A DNA stretch of 64,000 nt from Flaviflexus huanghaiensis (GTDB taxonomy: Bacteria; Actinomycetota; Actinomycetes; Actinomycetales; Actinomycetaceae). The translations under genes and the position numbers were made by a program. The DNA lies in the NCBI RefSeq assembly GCF_014118685.1, contig NZ_JACFAK010000006.1:1-64000 (forward strand), written 5' to 3'. Under the pieces are notes generated by a model. It did not search any database and was not told the DNA's origin. It was given only the letters and a program-made list of their open reading frames with translations. Of the stretch, positions 49,201-58,634 are shown in pieces (position 1 is the first letter of the stretch; every line of letters begins with the position of its first letter).

Positions 49201-49668
49201 CTACTTTCCGCGCTCGGACTTAAGGCGCGAGATCTGTGCTCGGCGGAGGGCACGGCCCTCAGCAGCGTCGAGGACGGCTGGCAGGTCCTCCCTGAACCAG
49301 TGGGTGGCTCTGCGTTCAAGGATGAAGGACAGAACGGGGACGACACCGGCGATAACGAGATAGACCATGCGGCCGAAGCCCCACCTCATGACGGACCACA
49401 GGTTGAAAACGGCGACGACATAAACAACGTAGATCATGCCGTGGACGATCGCGATCCAGGTACCAAGCACGGGGGCGTGATCACCGTTGACGTCGATGAT
49501 GTACTTGAGCACCATCTCTACGACGAGGAGAAGGAGCCACGCTCCAGTCACATAGGCCATGAGCCTATAGAACGAGAGCGAAAGGTTCGCCTTCGTCTCC
49601 GAGTTGGCACGCACGAGGGCTGCCTGGCTGATGTCCTCGTCTGTCGGGTCGGGCAAAGATGCGGCCAC
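49201..49668 (-). CDS. DUF3817 family membrane protein
   Basis: 155 residues, three hydrophobic helices in the core (about 35-55, 70-92, 97-117). Motifs YRLMAYVTGAWLLLLVVEMV, the HGMIYVVYVV helix and VPVLSFILERR fit the DUF3817 family of actinobacterial membrane proteins. GTG start with AAGGA upstream. Precedes guaA with 6 bases between, an arrangement seen in other actinobacteria. Function unknown. Confidence 0.82.
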   Translation of the reverse strand: MAASLPDPTDEDISQAALVRANSETKANLSLSFYRLMAYVTGAWLLLLVVEMVLKYIIDVNGDHAPVLGTWIAIVHGMIYVVYVVAVFNLWSVMRWGFGRMVYLVIAGVVPVLSFILERRATHWFREDLPAVLDAAEGRALRRAQISRLKSERGK

Positions 49669-49764
49669 GCTGTCAATCCTTCACTCGGCGTTAGTGGTCC
49701 TCGCCCATTCTACGACGCCCTGCGAGCCATGGCCGACACCCTCCGGGTGCACTATGCTGTCCTG

Positions 49765-51621
49765 GTGTTTTCGTTCCCCCGCGTTGTCGATAAGCCGCTT
49801 CCCGGCGGCCGCCCTCGGGCGATTATGACCGATTTCTATACCTCCTCACGATCAGAGATGACACTCAGCGTCGTTTCCCGTTCGATCCAGGAGGTTATTG
49901 GTGCGCTCACACCGGTCGTGCTCGGCATCGCCCTCGACGCGGGAATGGAGAGAGGCGCCACATCGGCAATCTGGATCATCGCTGGCTGGCTCACGTTGCT
50001 CGCTCTTATTCAGTCACTCACGATGGCATACGGCCATGGCGTCGAAGTCCTCCTGTGGCTCCGCACCGCCATGCGCTCGATCAATCAGGTCCACGGCCAC
50101 GTCACCCGCTCCGGCCCAGCTATTCTGCGCCACCGTTCAACCGGTGAGGTCGTCGCAACGACGATGAGCGACTCCGAGCACGTCGGCAACCTCGTCGAGG
50201 TAACCCCGCGGCTCATCGGCTCTGTCATGGCGTTTGCCACCGTCGCTGTCATCCTCCTTCTTCAGCACACGACCCTCGGCCTTGTCGTCCTCATCGGCGT
50301 ACCTGTCATCACGGCAGCCGCCGCCCTTCTCATCAAGCCCCTGCAAAGCCGCCAGCAAAAGCAGCGTGACGAGCAGGGGAAGCTGACCTCGCTCGGCACC
50401 GACACCGTTGCCGGCCTTCGCGTGTTGCGCGGCATCGGCGGCGAAGCGCAGTTCGCAGCCCGTTACGCCGAACAGTCCCAGCGGGTCCGCCAGGCAGGCA
50501 ACGAGGTCGCCAGGCTCCAGTCGTGGATCGACGGGCTTCAGATCCTTATCCCCGGCGTGTTCACGGCGTTCGTCATGTGGCAGGGCGCGCTGTTGACAAT
50601 GGACGGGGACCTCACGATCGGCCAGTTCACAGCCCTGTTCGGTTTGACGATCTACCTTGTGCGTCCGCTCCAGATCGTCATGATGGTCATCACCCAGTTC
50701 GGTCGCGCCCGGGTCGGTGCCCGCAAGATCTTCAATGTCATGCGGATCGATCCGATTTCAGGAACGCTCGACGAACGCATCGCCGCCGAGGACGGCGAAC
50801 TGCACACGGGCCCGTCTGAGGACCCGTTTGACGGGCCGCTCGTTGACATCCGGACCGGTGTGACGATCACTCCTGGGATCACGACGGCGATCGTCTCAAG
50901 CACACCCGAGGATGCGGCTGCTCTCGCGGAGCGGCTCGCCCGTATCGACGATTCCGAAGCTGATGTCACGGTGTCCGGCATCGACATCCGAACGCTACCG
51001 ATCTCCACCGTGCGACAGAACATCATGCTCGCACGGGCGACGCCCGAACTATTCGGCGGACAGTTGCGAGCCGTCATCGATGCGAAGCGTCCCTATGACG
51101 TCGCAGACCGTCCGCTTGTCGAGGCAAGAGCCCTCATCTACGGCGCCTCCGCAGTCAAGCCTTTCCATCCCGATGAGGAACGCGACCAGCACCTGCTTGA
51201 CGCCCTCGCGGCGACGGACGGGCATGATGTGCTCTCATCTCTCGACAACTCGCTCTCTGGTGAGGTGACGGAGAAGGCGCGTTCCCTGTCGGGTGGCCAG
51301 CGCCAGCGCGTCGCTCTTGCCCGGTCACTCGTCGACGCACCCCGTGTCCTCATTCTCGTAGAACCCACATCGGCGGTCGACTCCCACACGGAGGACAGGA
51401 TCGCCGAGCGGCTCCGCGAGCGCCGGGCGGGCCGGACCACGGTCCTTACAACCGGATCGCCTCTCATGCTTGACAGAGCCGACGAGGTTGTCCTCATCGA
51501 AGGCGGCCACGAGGTCGTTCGGGGTTCGCATTCGGAGCTCCTTGCGCGCGCACGCAACGGCGATCCCGCAGCCCAACGCTATGAGTGGGTCATCACGCGA
51601 CAGTCAGGGGTGGAGGAATGA
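49765..51621 (+). CDS. ABC exporter subunit A (membrane domain plus degenerate nucleotide-binding domain)
   Basis: Half-transporter with an N-terminal six-helix exporter domain and a C-terminal ABC domain, about 618 residues. The ABC domain lacks a Walker A: the site reads IVSSTPEDAAAL, with no GKS/T. Walker B reads LILVEPTSAVD (Val for the Mg-binding Asp), the Q-loop Gln is gone and the switch His position reads LTTGSP. The signature LSGGQRQRVALARSL is intact. It is therefore the signature donor for partner B. Start is uncertain: GTG at 49765 has a TATGCT box a few bases before it and may be leaderless; ATG at 49729 is the alternative. Stop overlaps the partner start (ATGA). Confidence 0.88.
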   Translation: MFSFPRVVDKPLPGGRPRAIMTDFYTSSRSEMTLSVVSRSIQEVIGALTPVVLGIALDAGMERGATSAIWIIAGWLTLLALIQSLTMAYGHGVEVLLWLRTAMRSINQVHGHVTRSGPAILRHRSTGEVVATTMSDSEHVGNLVEVTPRLIGSVMAFATVAVILLLQHTTLGLVVLIGVPVITAAAALLIKPLQSRQQKQRDEQGKLTSLGTDTVAGLRVLRGIGGEAQFAARYAEQSQRVRQAGNEVARLQSWIDGLQILIPGVFTAFVMWQGALLTMDGDLTIGQFTALFGLTIYLVRPLQIVMMVITQFGRARVGARKIFNVMRIDPISGTLDERIAAEDGELHTGPSEDPFDGPLVDIRTGVTITPGITTAIVSSTPEDAAALAERLARIDDSEADVTVSGIDIRTLPISTVRQNIMLARATPELFGGQLRAVIDAKRPYDVADRPLVEARALIYGASAVKPFHPDEERDQHLLDALAATDGHDVLSSLDNSLSGEVTEKARSLSGGQRQRVALARSLVDAPRVLILVEPTSAVDSHTEDRIAERLRERRAGRTTVLTTGSPLMLDRADEVVLIEGGHEVVRGSHSELLARARNGDPAAQRYEWVITRQSGVEE

Positions 51622-53363
51622 ACCAGGTCCTTCCCATCGCGGACAACCGCGATGTTGTGAGGTACGCGAGGGAGATCTTCTCCCGGCATCGGTGGCGCTT
51701 CATCGCCATCGTCATCATTCATGCCCTCGCGTCGGTGAGCGCGCTCGCCGTGCCCTACATTGTTGGCCTCATTATTGACGCTGTCGCTACGGGAACAACA
51801 CGCAGCTACATCAACGGTGCCGCTCTCATCGTCGTTCTGTCGTACCTCGTCTATGCCTTCCTCACCCGGGAGGTTCAGTTGCGGACGAGAGTGCTCGGCG
51901 AACAGGTCTTCGCCGAGGTACGCGAGGAGTTCCTCGACACCGTGACAACCCTTCCTCTGTCGACTGTTGAATCGGCTGGGACGGGCGACCTGCTGTCCCG
52001 CACGACGAACGATGTTGACCGGATCCAGTGGGTCATCCGGTTCGGCCTTCCCGCCCTTATTACCTCCGCGATCACGATCATCGTGACGGTGGCGATGGCG
52101 GTTGTGGCGTCGCCGCTCGTGTCGCTCGCCTTCATCCTCGGAGTGCCCTTCATCGTCATATCCGCACACCGGTACCTCACCCGTGCCCGGGCAACGTACC
52201 TCTGGGAGGCCCAAGCATGGGCGACCCTTAACTCTGTCGTCGCGGAATCGGTCGATTTTGTCGGCACGATCGACGCCATGGATTTGGGAACTGCTCGGCG
52301 GGCTCGCATGAAGTCCGTCCTCATGGGGGATGCGTGGGATGCGAACGTCCGCGCGACAAAGCTGCGGATGGAACTCTTCTTCTTCCTCATCTTCGGCTGC
52401 GCGATGCCGACCGCGGCCGCGGTCGTGTGGGGCGCCCATCTCGTCGGCGTCGGCTACGCCACGATAGGGATGGTGACAACCGTTGCTCTCTACACCGCCC
52501 AACTTCGCAACCCGGTCACCGAGTTCCTCATGTGGCTCGACGAGCTCCAGGTCGCGTCCGTGTCGCTCGCCCGTATCGTCGGTGTCCGGCTCGTCGAGAA
52601 CGACCGTGTACCGTCGGGCGCCCAGCCAGCTGACGACAGGATCGTCGCGAAAGACGTGCGGTACGCCTACAGGGAGGGACGAGATGTTCTGCACGGGATT
52701 ACTCTTGAGCTGATCCCGGGTGAGCGGCTCGCCATTGTCGGCCCGTCCGGAGCTGGCAAGTCGACCTTCGGCAGAATGCTTGCCGGCATTCATCCTCCGA
52801 CCGGCGGGACGGTAACAGTCGGCGGGGTGTCCCTTGTCGACCTAAGTGAAGACGAGCTTCGTAGTCAGGTCGCCCTCGTCACCCAGGAGCATCACGTGTT
52901 TGTTGGCACGGTGGCCGATAATCTGCGGCTCGCGAAGCCGAACGCCGACGATGACGAACTCATGTCCGTCCTCGCCTCGGTTAACGCCCTCAGCTGGGTC
53001 GCGTCGATGCCGGACGGGATTCGGACGCAGGTTGGCTCAGGAGCGCTCGTTCTCAATCCCGCGCAGGCGCAGCAGCTTGCGCTCGCCCGTCTCGTTCTTC
53101 TCGACCCGCACACGGTCGTCCTCGACGAGGCAACGTCCCTCATCGATCCACGATCGGCAAGGACGCTTGAAGCAAGCCTGTCTGCGGTGCTGGACGGGCG
53201 CACCGTCGTCGCGATCGCCCACCGCCTCTACACGGCGCATGACGCCGATCGCGTCGCTGTTATCGAAGACGGCGTTATTCGGGAGCTCGGATCCCACGAT
53301 GAACTCGTTCATGCGGGCGGGCCCTACGCCAAGCTCTGGGAGACGTGGCACGGGGAACGCTAA
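51618..53363 (+). CDS. ABC exporter subunit B (membrane domain plus nucleotide-binding domain lacking the signature motif)
   Basis: Half-transporter of 581 residues. Walker A GPSGAGKST, Q-loop VTQEHHVF, Walker B VVLDEATS and switch His in AIAHRL are all intact, but the LSGGQ position reads LNPAQAQQLAL. With subunit A this gives one complete ATP site (B Walker motifs with A signature) and one fully degenerate site. Heterodimeric exporters with one degenerate site are known; here the split is total. Start at 51618 overlaps the A stop and has GGAGG upstream. Substrate unknown; a multidrug, lipid or peptide exporter is possible. Confidence 0.9.
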   Translation: MNQVLPIADNRDVVRYAREIFSRHRWRFIAIVIIHALASVSALAVPYIVGLIIDAVATGTTRSYINGAALIVVLSYLVYAFLTREVQLRTRVLGEQVFAEVREEFLDTVTTLPLSTVESAGTGDLLSRTTNDVDRIQWVIRFGLPALITSAITIIVTVAMAVVASPLVSLAFILGVPFIVISAHRYLTRARATYLWEAQAWATLNSVVAESVDFVGTIDAMDLGTARRARMKSVLMGDAWDANVRATKLRMELFFFLIFGCAMPTAAAVVWGAHLVGVGYATIGMVTTVALYTAQLRNPVTEFLMWLDELQVASVSLARIVGVRLVENDRVPSGAQPADDRIVAKDVRYAYREGRDVLHGITLELIPGERLAIVGPSGAGKSTFGRMLAGIHPPTGGTVTVGGVSLVDLSEDELRSQVALVTQEHHVFVGTVADNLRLAKPNADDDELMSVLASVNALSWVASMPDGIRTQVGSGALVLNPAQAQQLALARLVLLDPHTVVLDEATSLIDPRSARTLEASLSAVLDGRTVVAIAHRLYTAHDADRVAVIEDGVIRELGSHDELVHAGGPYAKLWETWHGER

Positions 53364-53383
53364 GGCGCACTCGGTTATTCTCC

Positions 53384-53412
53384 CTCCTCCGTGCGGACAG
53401 GCCGTGGAGGAG
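53384..53412 (+). terminator. Hairpin after the ABC exporter pair
   Basis: CTCCTCC (53384-53390) pairs with GGAGGAG (53406-53412) and CGG/CCG pair inside. It lies 21 bases after the subunit B stop. Lacks a T-tract. Confidence 0.45.
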
Positions 53413-53518
53413 ATAGGGGTCGCGCTAGTCCCCACGTGCGAATCGGGCTGATCCGGGAAGGTCAGAGCGTCCAGCGGACTCGAGCAATGGGTGACTTCGA
53501 CGAACTGGCTTCCGGGCG

Positions 53519-54394
53519 TTATCTCGTCGCGTCTTGTGACGAGTTCGCGCCAGCGAACTCGTCAGCCCACTGCTCCAAAAGCTCGTCCTCGCGTCGGCGC
53601 ATAACGGCACCGCGGAGGATTCGGAACCAGATGAAGAGAGCAAACCCGGCGAAGATCACCCACTCGATTGCGTAGGCGGCGTTTTGCAGGTTGAAGCCAC
53701 CGTCTTCGACGGGCTTGGGCGGAGGGGCGTGGCGAACGCCGTCGGAGATCTCCTGACGTTGAGAAATGTCGATGGCGGAGCCGTTCGCGATCGCGCTCGG
53801 GGCGGCTGCGACAGTGAACTGGACGATGTAGCCAGAGAGGATGGGGCTCCCCCACGCGTTGACAAGCTCAGCTGCAGAGATGGAGAGCGCTGTCGTCTCG
53901 GTCAGGCCGCCTATCGAGTCCTCCGGTCCAGAGAGATACCCGAAGACGGTCTGCGTGCCGGTCGGTGCCGGGGGGAGATCCTCACCCGCCGGAACCCACC
54001 CTCGGACAACGGGCACGTTCCCTCCCTTATCTGGGCCCTCGGTGAGAACGAGCTGAGTGAGGATGAGGTCGGCGTTCTCGCCGCCAACGGAGCGATCGAC
54101 GACGCGGAGCTGGTCAGCGAATCTTCCCGTCACATAGACGGGCCGGGCGTACTCATCGGCGGTCATTGTCGTTTGTAGCCCGAGAACCTCGTGGAGCGGC
54201 TGCGCAGGCTCTCCGAGTCTCTCCTCGTGCTGGGCGATAACGCGGTCCGCGCCGCGGGATGTCGCACGCTCGAGCTGCCAGTAGCCGAGGCGGATGCAGA
54301 GCCCGGCGGCGAAGGCGAGGATGATGAAGAGGACAATCATCCGCGGGGTCAGCGCTTCGCGGATCCAGATGTTTCCGCGGCTGTCCGTTTCCAT
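53519..54394 (-). CDS. SURF1 family cytochrome oxidase assembly protein
   Basis: Assembly factor for aa3-type cytochrome c oxidase (haem a insertion). N-terminal helix (about 18-38) leading into the family motif LGYWQLERA, an extracytoplasmic domain with RPVYVTGRF and VPVVRGWVP, and a C-terminal helix (about 252-272, WVIFAGFALFIWFRIL). 291 residues. No oxidase genes are present here. A TAGAAT box lies 6 bases before the ATG, suggesting a leaderless message. Confidence 0.88.
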   Translation of the reverse strand: METDSRGNIWIREALTPRMIVLFIILAFAAGLCIRLGYWQLERATSRGADRVIAQHEERLGEPAQPLHEVLGLQTTMTADEYARPVYVTGRFADQLRVVDRSVGGENADLILTQLVLTEGPDKGGNVPVVRGWVPAGEDLPPAPTGTQTVFGYLSGPEDSIGGLTETTALSISAAELVNAWGSPILSGYIVQFTVAAAPSAIANGSAIDISQRQEISDGVRHAPPPKPVEDGGFNLQNAAYAIEWVIFAGFALFIWFRILRGAVMRRREDELLEQWADEFAGANSSQDATR

Positions 54395-54494
54395 GGCTAG
54401 ATTCTATGTCACATTTGGCGCTACCTCCCCCTCCCCCAGGCCTTATGGCTGATAATGATTGAGTACTGGAGCGTTTTCGGGAAGGAACAACGTC

Positions 54495-56087
54495 GTGACT
54501 GACTCTCTCTATCTCACATCGACCGAGCAGACGACAGGGGGAATCGGCATCGCTCACGAGATCTTGAAGGTGCTGGGTGACGCCTACGAGAACGTCGGCG
54601 TGTTCCGCCCCTACGTGAACGGCGCACCCGAAGACGACCGCATCGTCAAGGAGTTCGGGGCGTGGCATGGCACAACCCGAGATCACTACTTCGAGGACGA
54701 GGCCTCTTCCCTCAACACGATCATCCGCGCCTACCGTAAGAAGGCACTCGATTACGATGCCGTCCTCATCATCGGTCACACCGAGGGCGATCCGGTCAAC
54801 CCCGGCCTTATCGCCCGCTCGGGCCGCACGGCCGCAAATCTCGGCTCGACCGTCGGTCTCGTCGTTGATGGTTCCCGCCGTAGCGCAGATCGCCTCACTG
54901 GGTACGTCGATCTTGCGACGGCAGAGATGTCCGGCTCGCGAGTCACCGTCAACTCCGTGTTTGTCGTCAACGCCCCGGACGACATCGAGTCGGAGATCGC
55001 AGAGGATCACCCGTCAATGCTCGTCTTCACAGATGGTGTCGACGAACGGGTCCTCGACGCGTTTCGAGAAGAGCCCGCGCTTCGTCCTCCCTTCATGTTC
55101 CAAACCGAACTCATGGAACGGGCACGAACAGACCGGCGCACGATCGTTCTTCCCGAATCCGAGGACGATCGCGTGCTTCAGGCTGCCTCGATCATTCTCA
55201 GCAACGACGTCGCCGACATCGTCCTCCTCGGTTCGCGGGACGACGTGCTCGCGCGTGCTGCTGAGCGCGGTTACTCCCTTGAATCAGCCCGCTTTGTCGA
55301 CGCATCCGACCCGGCCCACCTCGATCGCTATGTTCCTGAGCTCGTTAGGCTCCGCAAGTCGAAGGGCATGACGGAAGAGCAGGCGCGTGAGAAGCTCAAG
55401 ACGGCATCGTACTTCGCGACGATGATGGTTCATATGGGAGACGCGGACGGCATGGTCGCGGGCGCTACTCACACGACGGCTGAAACCATCATTCCGTCAT
55501 TCCAAATCATCAAGACGAAACCGGACACGTCCATCGTCTCTTCGGTGTTCCTCATGCTCATGGCCGATCGGGTGCTCGTTTACGGCGACTGCGCCGTCAA
55601 CACGAATCCAACACCCGAGCAGCTCGCCGACATCGCTGTCACCTCAGCTGAGACGGCGATGCAGTTCGGCGTTGATCCCCGCATTGCCATGCTCTCCTAC
55701 TCCACCGGCGCCTCCGGCGCGGGAGCTGACGTTGAAGCAGTCGCCCTGGCGACGCGCCTCGCAAAGGAGAAAAACCCGACCCTCCTCATTGAAGGCCCCA
55801 TTCAGTATGACGCGGCCGTCGATCCCGCAGTGGCACGGAAGAAAATGCCGGACTCTCCGGTCGCCGGCAAAGCTAATGTCTTCATCTTCCCGAACCTCAA
55901 CGCGGGAAACATCGGATACAAGGCGGTCCAGCGCTCGTCCGGTGTTGTCGCGGTCGGCCCGATCCTTCAGGGTCTCAATAAGCCCGTCAACGATCTTTCT
56001 CGTGGTGCGCTCGTGGATGACATCGTCAACACCATCGCCATCACCGCCATCCAGGCACAGACCCAGTTCGAAAGGCAGACCACGTGA
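54495..56087 (+). CDS. pta: Phosphate acetyltransferase lacking the DRTGG domain
   Basis: Converts acetyl-CoA and phosphate to acetyl-phosphate. N-terminal BioD-like domain (1-195, VGVFRPYVNG, SVFVVNAPDD) is joined directly to the catalytic PTA_PTB domain (about 205-530), which has IVLPESEDDRVLQAA, MVAGATHTTAETI and the SYSTGASGAGADVEAV segment. Long Pta proteins are about 690-715 residues with a DRTGG domain between these; here it is absent, giving 530. GTG start at 54495 with AAGGA eight bases upstream; an earlier in-frame TTG (54459) is less likely. A GATAAT box at 54451-54456 may be the -10. Overlaps ackA by 4 bases. Confidence 0.93.
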   Translation: MTDSLYLTSTEQTTGGIGIAHEILKVLGDAYENVGVFRPYVNGAPEDDRIVKEFGAWHGTTRDHYFEDEASSLNTIIRAYRKKALDYDAVLIIGHTEGDPVNPGLIARSGRTAANLGSTVGLVVDGSRRSADRLTGYVDLATAEMSGSRVTVNSVFVVNAPDDIESEIAEDHPSMLVFTDGVDERVLDAFREEPALRPPFMFQTELMERARTDRRTIVLPESEDDRVLQAASIILSNDVADIVLLGSRDDVLARAAERGYSLESARFVDASDPAHLDRYVPELVRLRKSKGMTEEQAREKLKTASYFATMMVHMGDADGMVAGATHTTAETIIPSFQIIKTKPDTSIVSSVFLMLMADRVLVYGDCAVNTNPTPEQLADIAVTSAETAMQFGVDPRIAMLSYSTGASGAGADVEAVALATRLAKEKNPTLLIEGPIQYDAAVDPAVARKKMPDSPVAGKANVFIFPNLNAGNIGYKAVQRSSGVVAVGPILQGLNKPVNDLSRGALVDDIVNTIAITAIQAQTQFERQTT

Positions 56088-57268
56088 CCGTCCTCGTCAT
56101 CAACTCCGGCTCATCCTCCATCAAGTACCAGCTCGTCGATCCGGAATCTGGCGAAGCGATCGCTGTCGGCCTGGTCGAGCAAATTGGTGAGTCGACGAGC
56201 CGGGTCAAGCACACTTACGACGGGGAGAAGCACGAGTACGAGCAGAGGCTGGCCGACCACGGGGAGGGACTGCGGTTCGTCCTCGACCTGTTCGACAGCG
56301 TCGGTCCGAGCCTGGCCGAGGCTGGCATCGTCGCCGTCGGCCACCGCGTCGTCCAGGGCGGCGACAACTTCAATGGGCCCGCCCTTATCACCGAAGACGT
56401 GCGTGATCTTATCGAGGAGCTTGCCCCGCTCGCGCCGCTTCACAACCCGGCGAACCTCCGCGGTATCGACGTCGCTCGCGAGCTGCTCGATGTGCCGCAC
56501 GTCGTCGTGTTCGACACGGCGTTCTTTCAGACCCTGCCCGAAGAGGCGGCTCGTTATGCCCTCAACCGCGAGGTTGCAGACAGGTACGGCGTGCGTCGTT
56601 ACGGTGCACACGGCACCTCGCATCAGTACGTTTCGCACAAGGCGTCGGAGTGGATCGGACGTGAGGATCTCAAACAAATCGTCCTCCATCTCGGCAACGG
56701 CGCGTCCGTCTCCGCGGTCGTTAACGGGGAAGCAGTTGACACGTCGATGGGTTTGACGCCACTTGAAGGCCTCGTCATGGGCACCCGCACGGGTGACATC
56801 GACCCCGCCGTCATTTTCCACCTCAGCAGAGTTGCTGGCATGAGCATCGACGAGCTCGACGACCTCTTCAACAAGAAGTCGGGAGTCAAGGGCCTGGCCG
56901 GGGAAAACGACATGAGGGCCGTGTGGGACATGGCGGACAGTGGTGATGAGAACGCCCGCGAGGCACTCGACATCTATGTCCACCGCCTCGTCAAATACAT
57001 CGGCTCGTACGCGGCCGTCATGGGAGGACTCGACGTCATCGCGTTCACGGCTGGCATCGGCGAGAACGACGACCGGCTGCGCGCCGAGGTGCTCGAACGC
57101 CTCGCCCCCTTCGGCGTCAAGATCGATCCTGAGGTCAATGCTGTCCGCGGTGACAACATCCGGGCAATTACAACCGCGGATTCATCCGTCACCGTGCTTG
57201 TCATCCCGACTAATGAGGAGCTCGCGATCGCACGCCAGACAATGGACGTCGTCGCGACCCTCTCCTAA
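56084..57268 (+). CDS. ackA: Acetate kinase
   Basis: Makes ATP and acetate from acetyl-phosphate; completes the overflow/fermentation pathway with Pta. ASKHA-fold markers: NSGSSSIKYQL (7-17), GHRVVQGG, FDTAFFQTLP, AHGTSHQYVS and the adenosine segment FTAGIGEND. 394 residues, usual length. GTG start in a GTGA overlap with pta. A hairpin follows directly. Confidence 0.96.
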   Translation: MTVLVINSGSSSIKYQLVDPESGEAIAVGLVEQIGESTSRVKHTYDGEKHEYEQRLADHGEGLRFVLDLFDSVGPSLAEAGIVAVGHRVVQGGDNFNGPALITEDVRDLIEELAPLAPLHNPANLRGIDVARELLDVPHVVVFDTAFFQTLPEEAARYALNREVADRYGVRRYGAHGTSHQYVSHKASEWIGREDLKQIVLHLGNGASVSAVVNGEAVDTSMGLTPLEGLVMGTRTGDIDPAVIFHLSRVAGMSIDELDDLFNKKSGVKGLAGENDMRAVWDMADSGDENAREALDIYVHRLVKYIGSYAAVMGGLDVIAFTAGIGENDDRLRAEVLERLAPFGVKIDPEVNAVRGDNIRAITTADSSVTVLVIPTNEELAIARQTMDVVATLS

Positions 57269-57272
57269 TACG

Positions 57273-57311
57273 CGATGCTGCCGGATGTCGGGTGGTCATT
57301 CGGCAGCATCG
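57273..57311 (+). terminator. Terminator after pta-ackA
   Basis: CGATGCTGCCG (57273-57283) pairs perfectly with 57301-57311, with a 17-base loop, beginning 5 bases past the ackA stop. Confidence 0.8.
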
Positions 57312-57408
57312 TCACCTATCTCCACTCCACTGTTCGCTATCGGCGCCGTCGTAGCGCCTTCCGGTGTCGATAGAGTGAGATGGTCCGCACGAGTAGAAAG
57401 TTGTCATC

Positions 57409-58554
57409 GTGACCTTCTTGAGTTCCGACCTCCTCCACCGCATCCGCTCGCGCGCCAATGAGGTGGACCGCGAGAACACGTTCCCCTACCAGGATCTCCG
57501 CGAGCTCACGGACGCTCGTTATCTCACCGCTTTCGTGCCGACCGAGTTCGGTGGGGCGGGACTTACTGCCGAACAGCTGTGTGCCGAACAGACCCGCCTC
57601 GCGCAGGCCGCCCCCGCGACAGCACTCGGGGTCAACATGCACCACATCATCGTCGGGCTCGGTCGTCATCTCGTAGCAAACGGCCTCGATTCTGGCCGGC
57701 AGATCCTCGACGGCGCGGCACAAGGGGAGATCTTCGCGTTCGGAATTTCGGAGCCAGGCAACGATCTGGTCCTGTTCGGTTCAACGACCGAGGCGCGCCC
57801 GGACGGTCAGGGCGGCTACTCGTTCCACGGCCTCAAGGTCTTCACCTCCCTGTCGCCCGTGTGGACGAAGCTCATGACATTCGGCAGGGACGAGTCGGGC
57901 GAGGACGGCCCTCACTCGGTGTTCGCGATCCTCGACCGCGAGCGCGGCGGCTTCACGATCAAGGATGACTGGAACACGCTCGGCATGAGGGGAACACAGT
58001 CGAACTCGACGATCCTCGAGGGTGCTCACGCACCCGCAGAGCACGTGCTCCAACGGGTGGCTCCCGGCCCCTCGAAAGAGCCCGTCATCTTCGGTATCTT
58101 CGCCTATTTCGAGGTGTTCCTCGCTGCCACGTATCTTGGAATCGGCAACCGGGCTGTCGAGGTGGCCGCCGAGAAGGTCAAGACTCGACGTTCCGTCCTG
58201 CACGGGGACGTCTACGCGAATGATCCCGATATCAGGTGGCGGCTCGCAAGTGCCGCGCTGCGGCTGAACTCGGCATCGGCCGAGGTCACGCTTGCCGCGC
58301 GTGACCTTGATGACGGGCGGGATCGAGGCGACCTCTGGTACCCGCAATTGTCAGCCGCAAAAAACGCGGCCTCGGAAGCATCGCTCCATGCGGTGGAGCA
58401 GGCGATCCGGTCGACCGGCGGTTCCTCCTACTCGAACTCGAACGAACTCTCGCGTCTCTATCGGGACGTTCTCGCCGGGCTGTTCCAGCCCTCTGACCAG
58501 GAATCACTCCACTCTTCCTGGGCAAACGTCGTTCTCGGTCCCGTCACCGGCTAA
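57409..58554 (+). CDS. Acyl-CoA dehydrogenase family protein
   Basis: FAD-dependent dehydrogenase fold: N-terminal helical domain (FVPTEFGGAGLTAEQ), middle beta domain (FGISEPGNDLVLFGSTTEA, WNTLGMRGTQSNSTILEG) and C-terminal helical domain ending near GLFQPSDQESLHSSWANVVLG. 381 residues, typical size. The usual catalytic Glu of short/medium chain enzymes is not obvious at its position (ARDVLAGLFQPS), so the substrate cannot be named; members of this branch include DszC-like and isobutyryl-type enzymes. GTG start. Convergent with the large dehydratase/activase gene, 80 bp apart. Confidence 0.85.
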   Translation: MTFLSSDLLHRIRSRANEVDRENTFPYQDLRELTDARYLTAFVPTEFGGAGLTAEQLCAEQTRLAQAAPATALGVNMHHIIVGLGRHLVANGLDSGRQILDGAAQGEIFAFGISEPGNDLVLFGSTTEARPDGQGGYSFHGLKVFTSLSPVWTKLMTFGRDESGEDGPHSVFAILDRERGGFTIKDDWNTLGMRGTQSNSTILEGAHAPAEHVLQRVAPGPSKEPVIFGIFAYFEVFLAATYLGIGNRAVEVAAEKVKTRRSVLHGDVYANDPDIRWRLASAALRLNSASAEVTLAARDLDDGRDRGDLWYPQLSAAKNAASEASLHAVEQAIRSTGGSSYSNSNELSRLYRDVLAGLFQPSDQESLHSSWANVVLGPVTG

Positions 58555-58634
58555 GTGCTTCGATAGATCGAGGCAGTACCCGATTCGGGTTTCTGCTCTC
58601 GCCCTCCCACACGAGGCGGAACAGATTTGTGCAC

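Noticed and set aside
49090-49764. 225-codon N-terminal extension of ABC subunit A
   Set aside because: The extension runs antisense to guaA and the DUF3817 gene and has no transporter similarity; a start at 49765 or 49729 is used instead.
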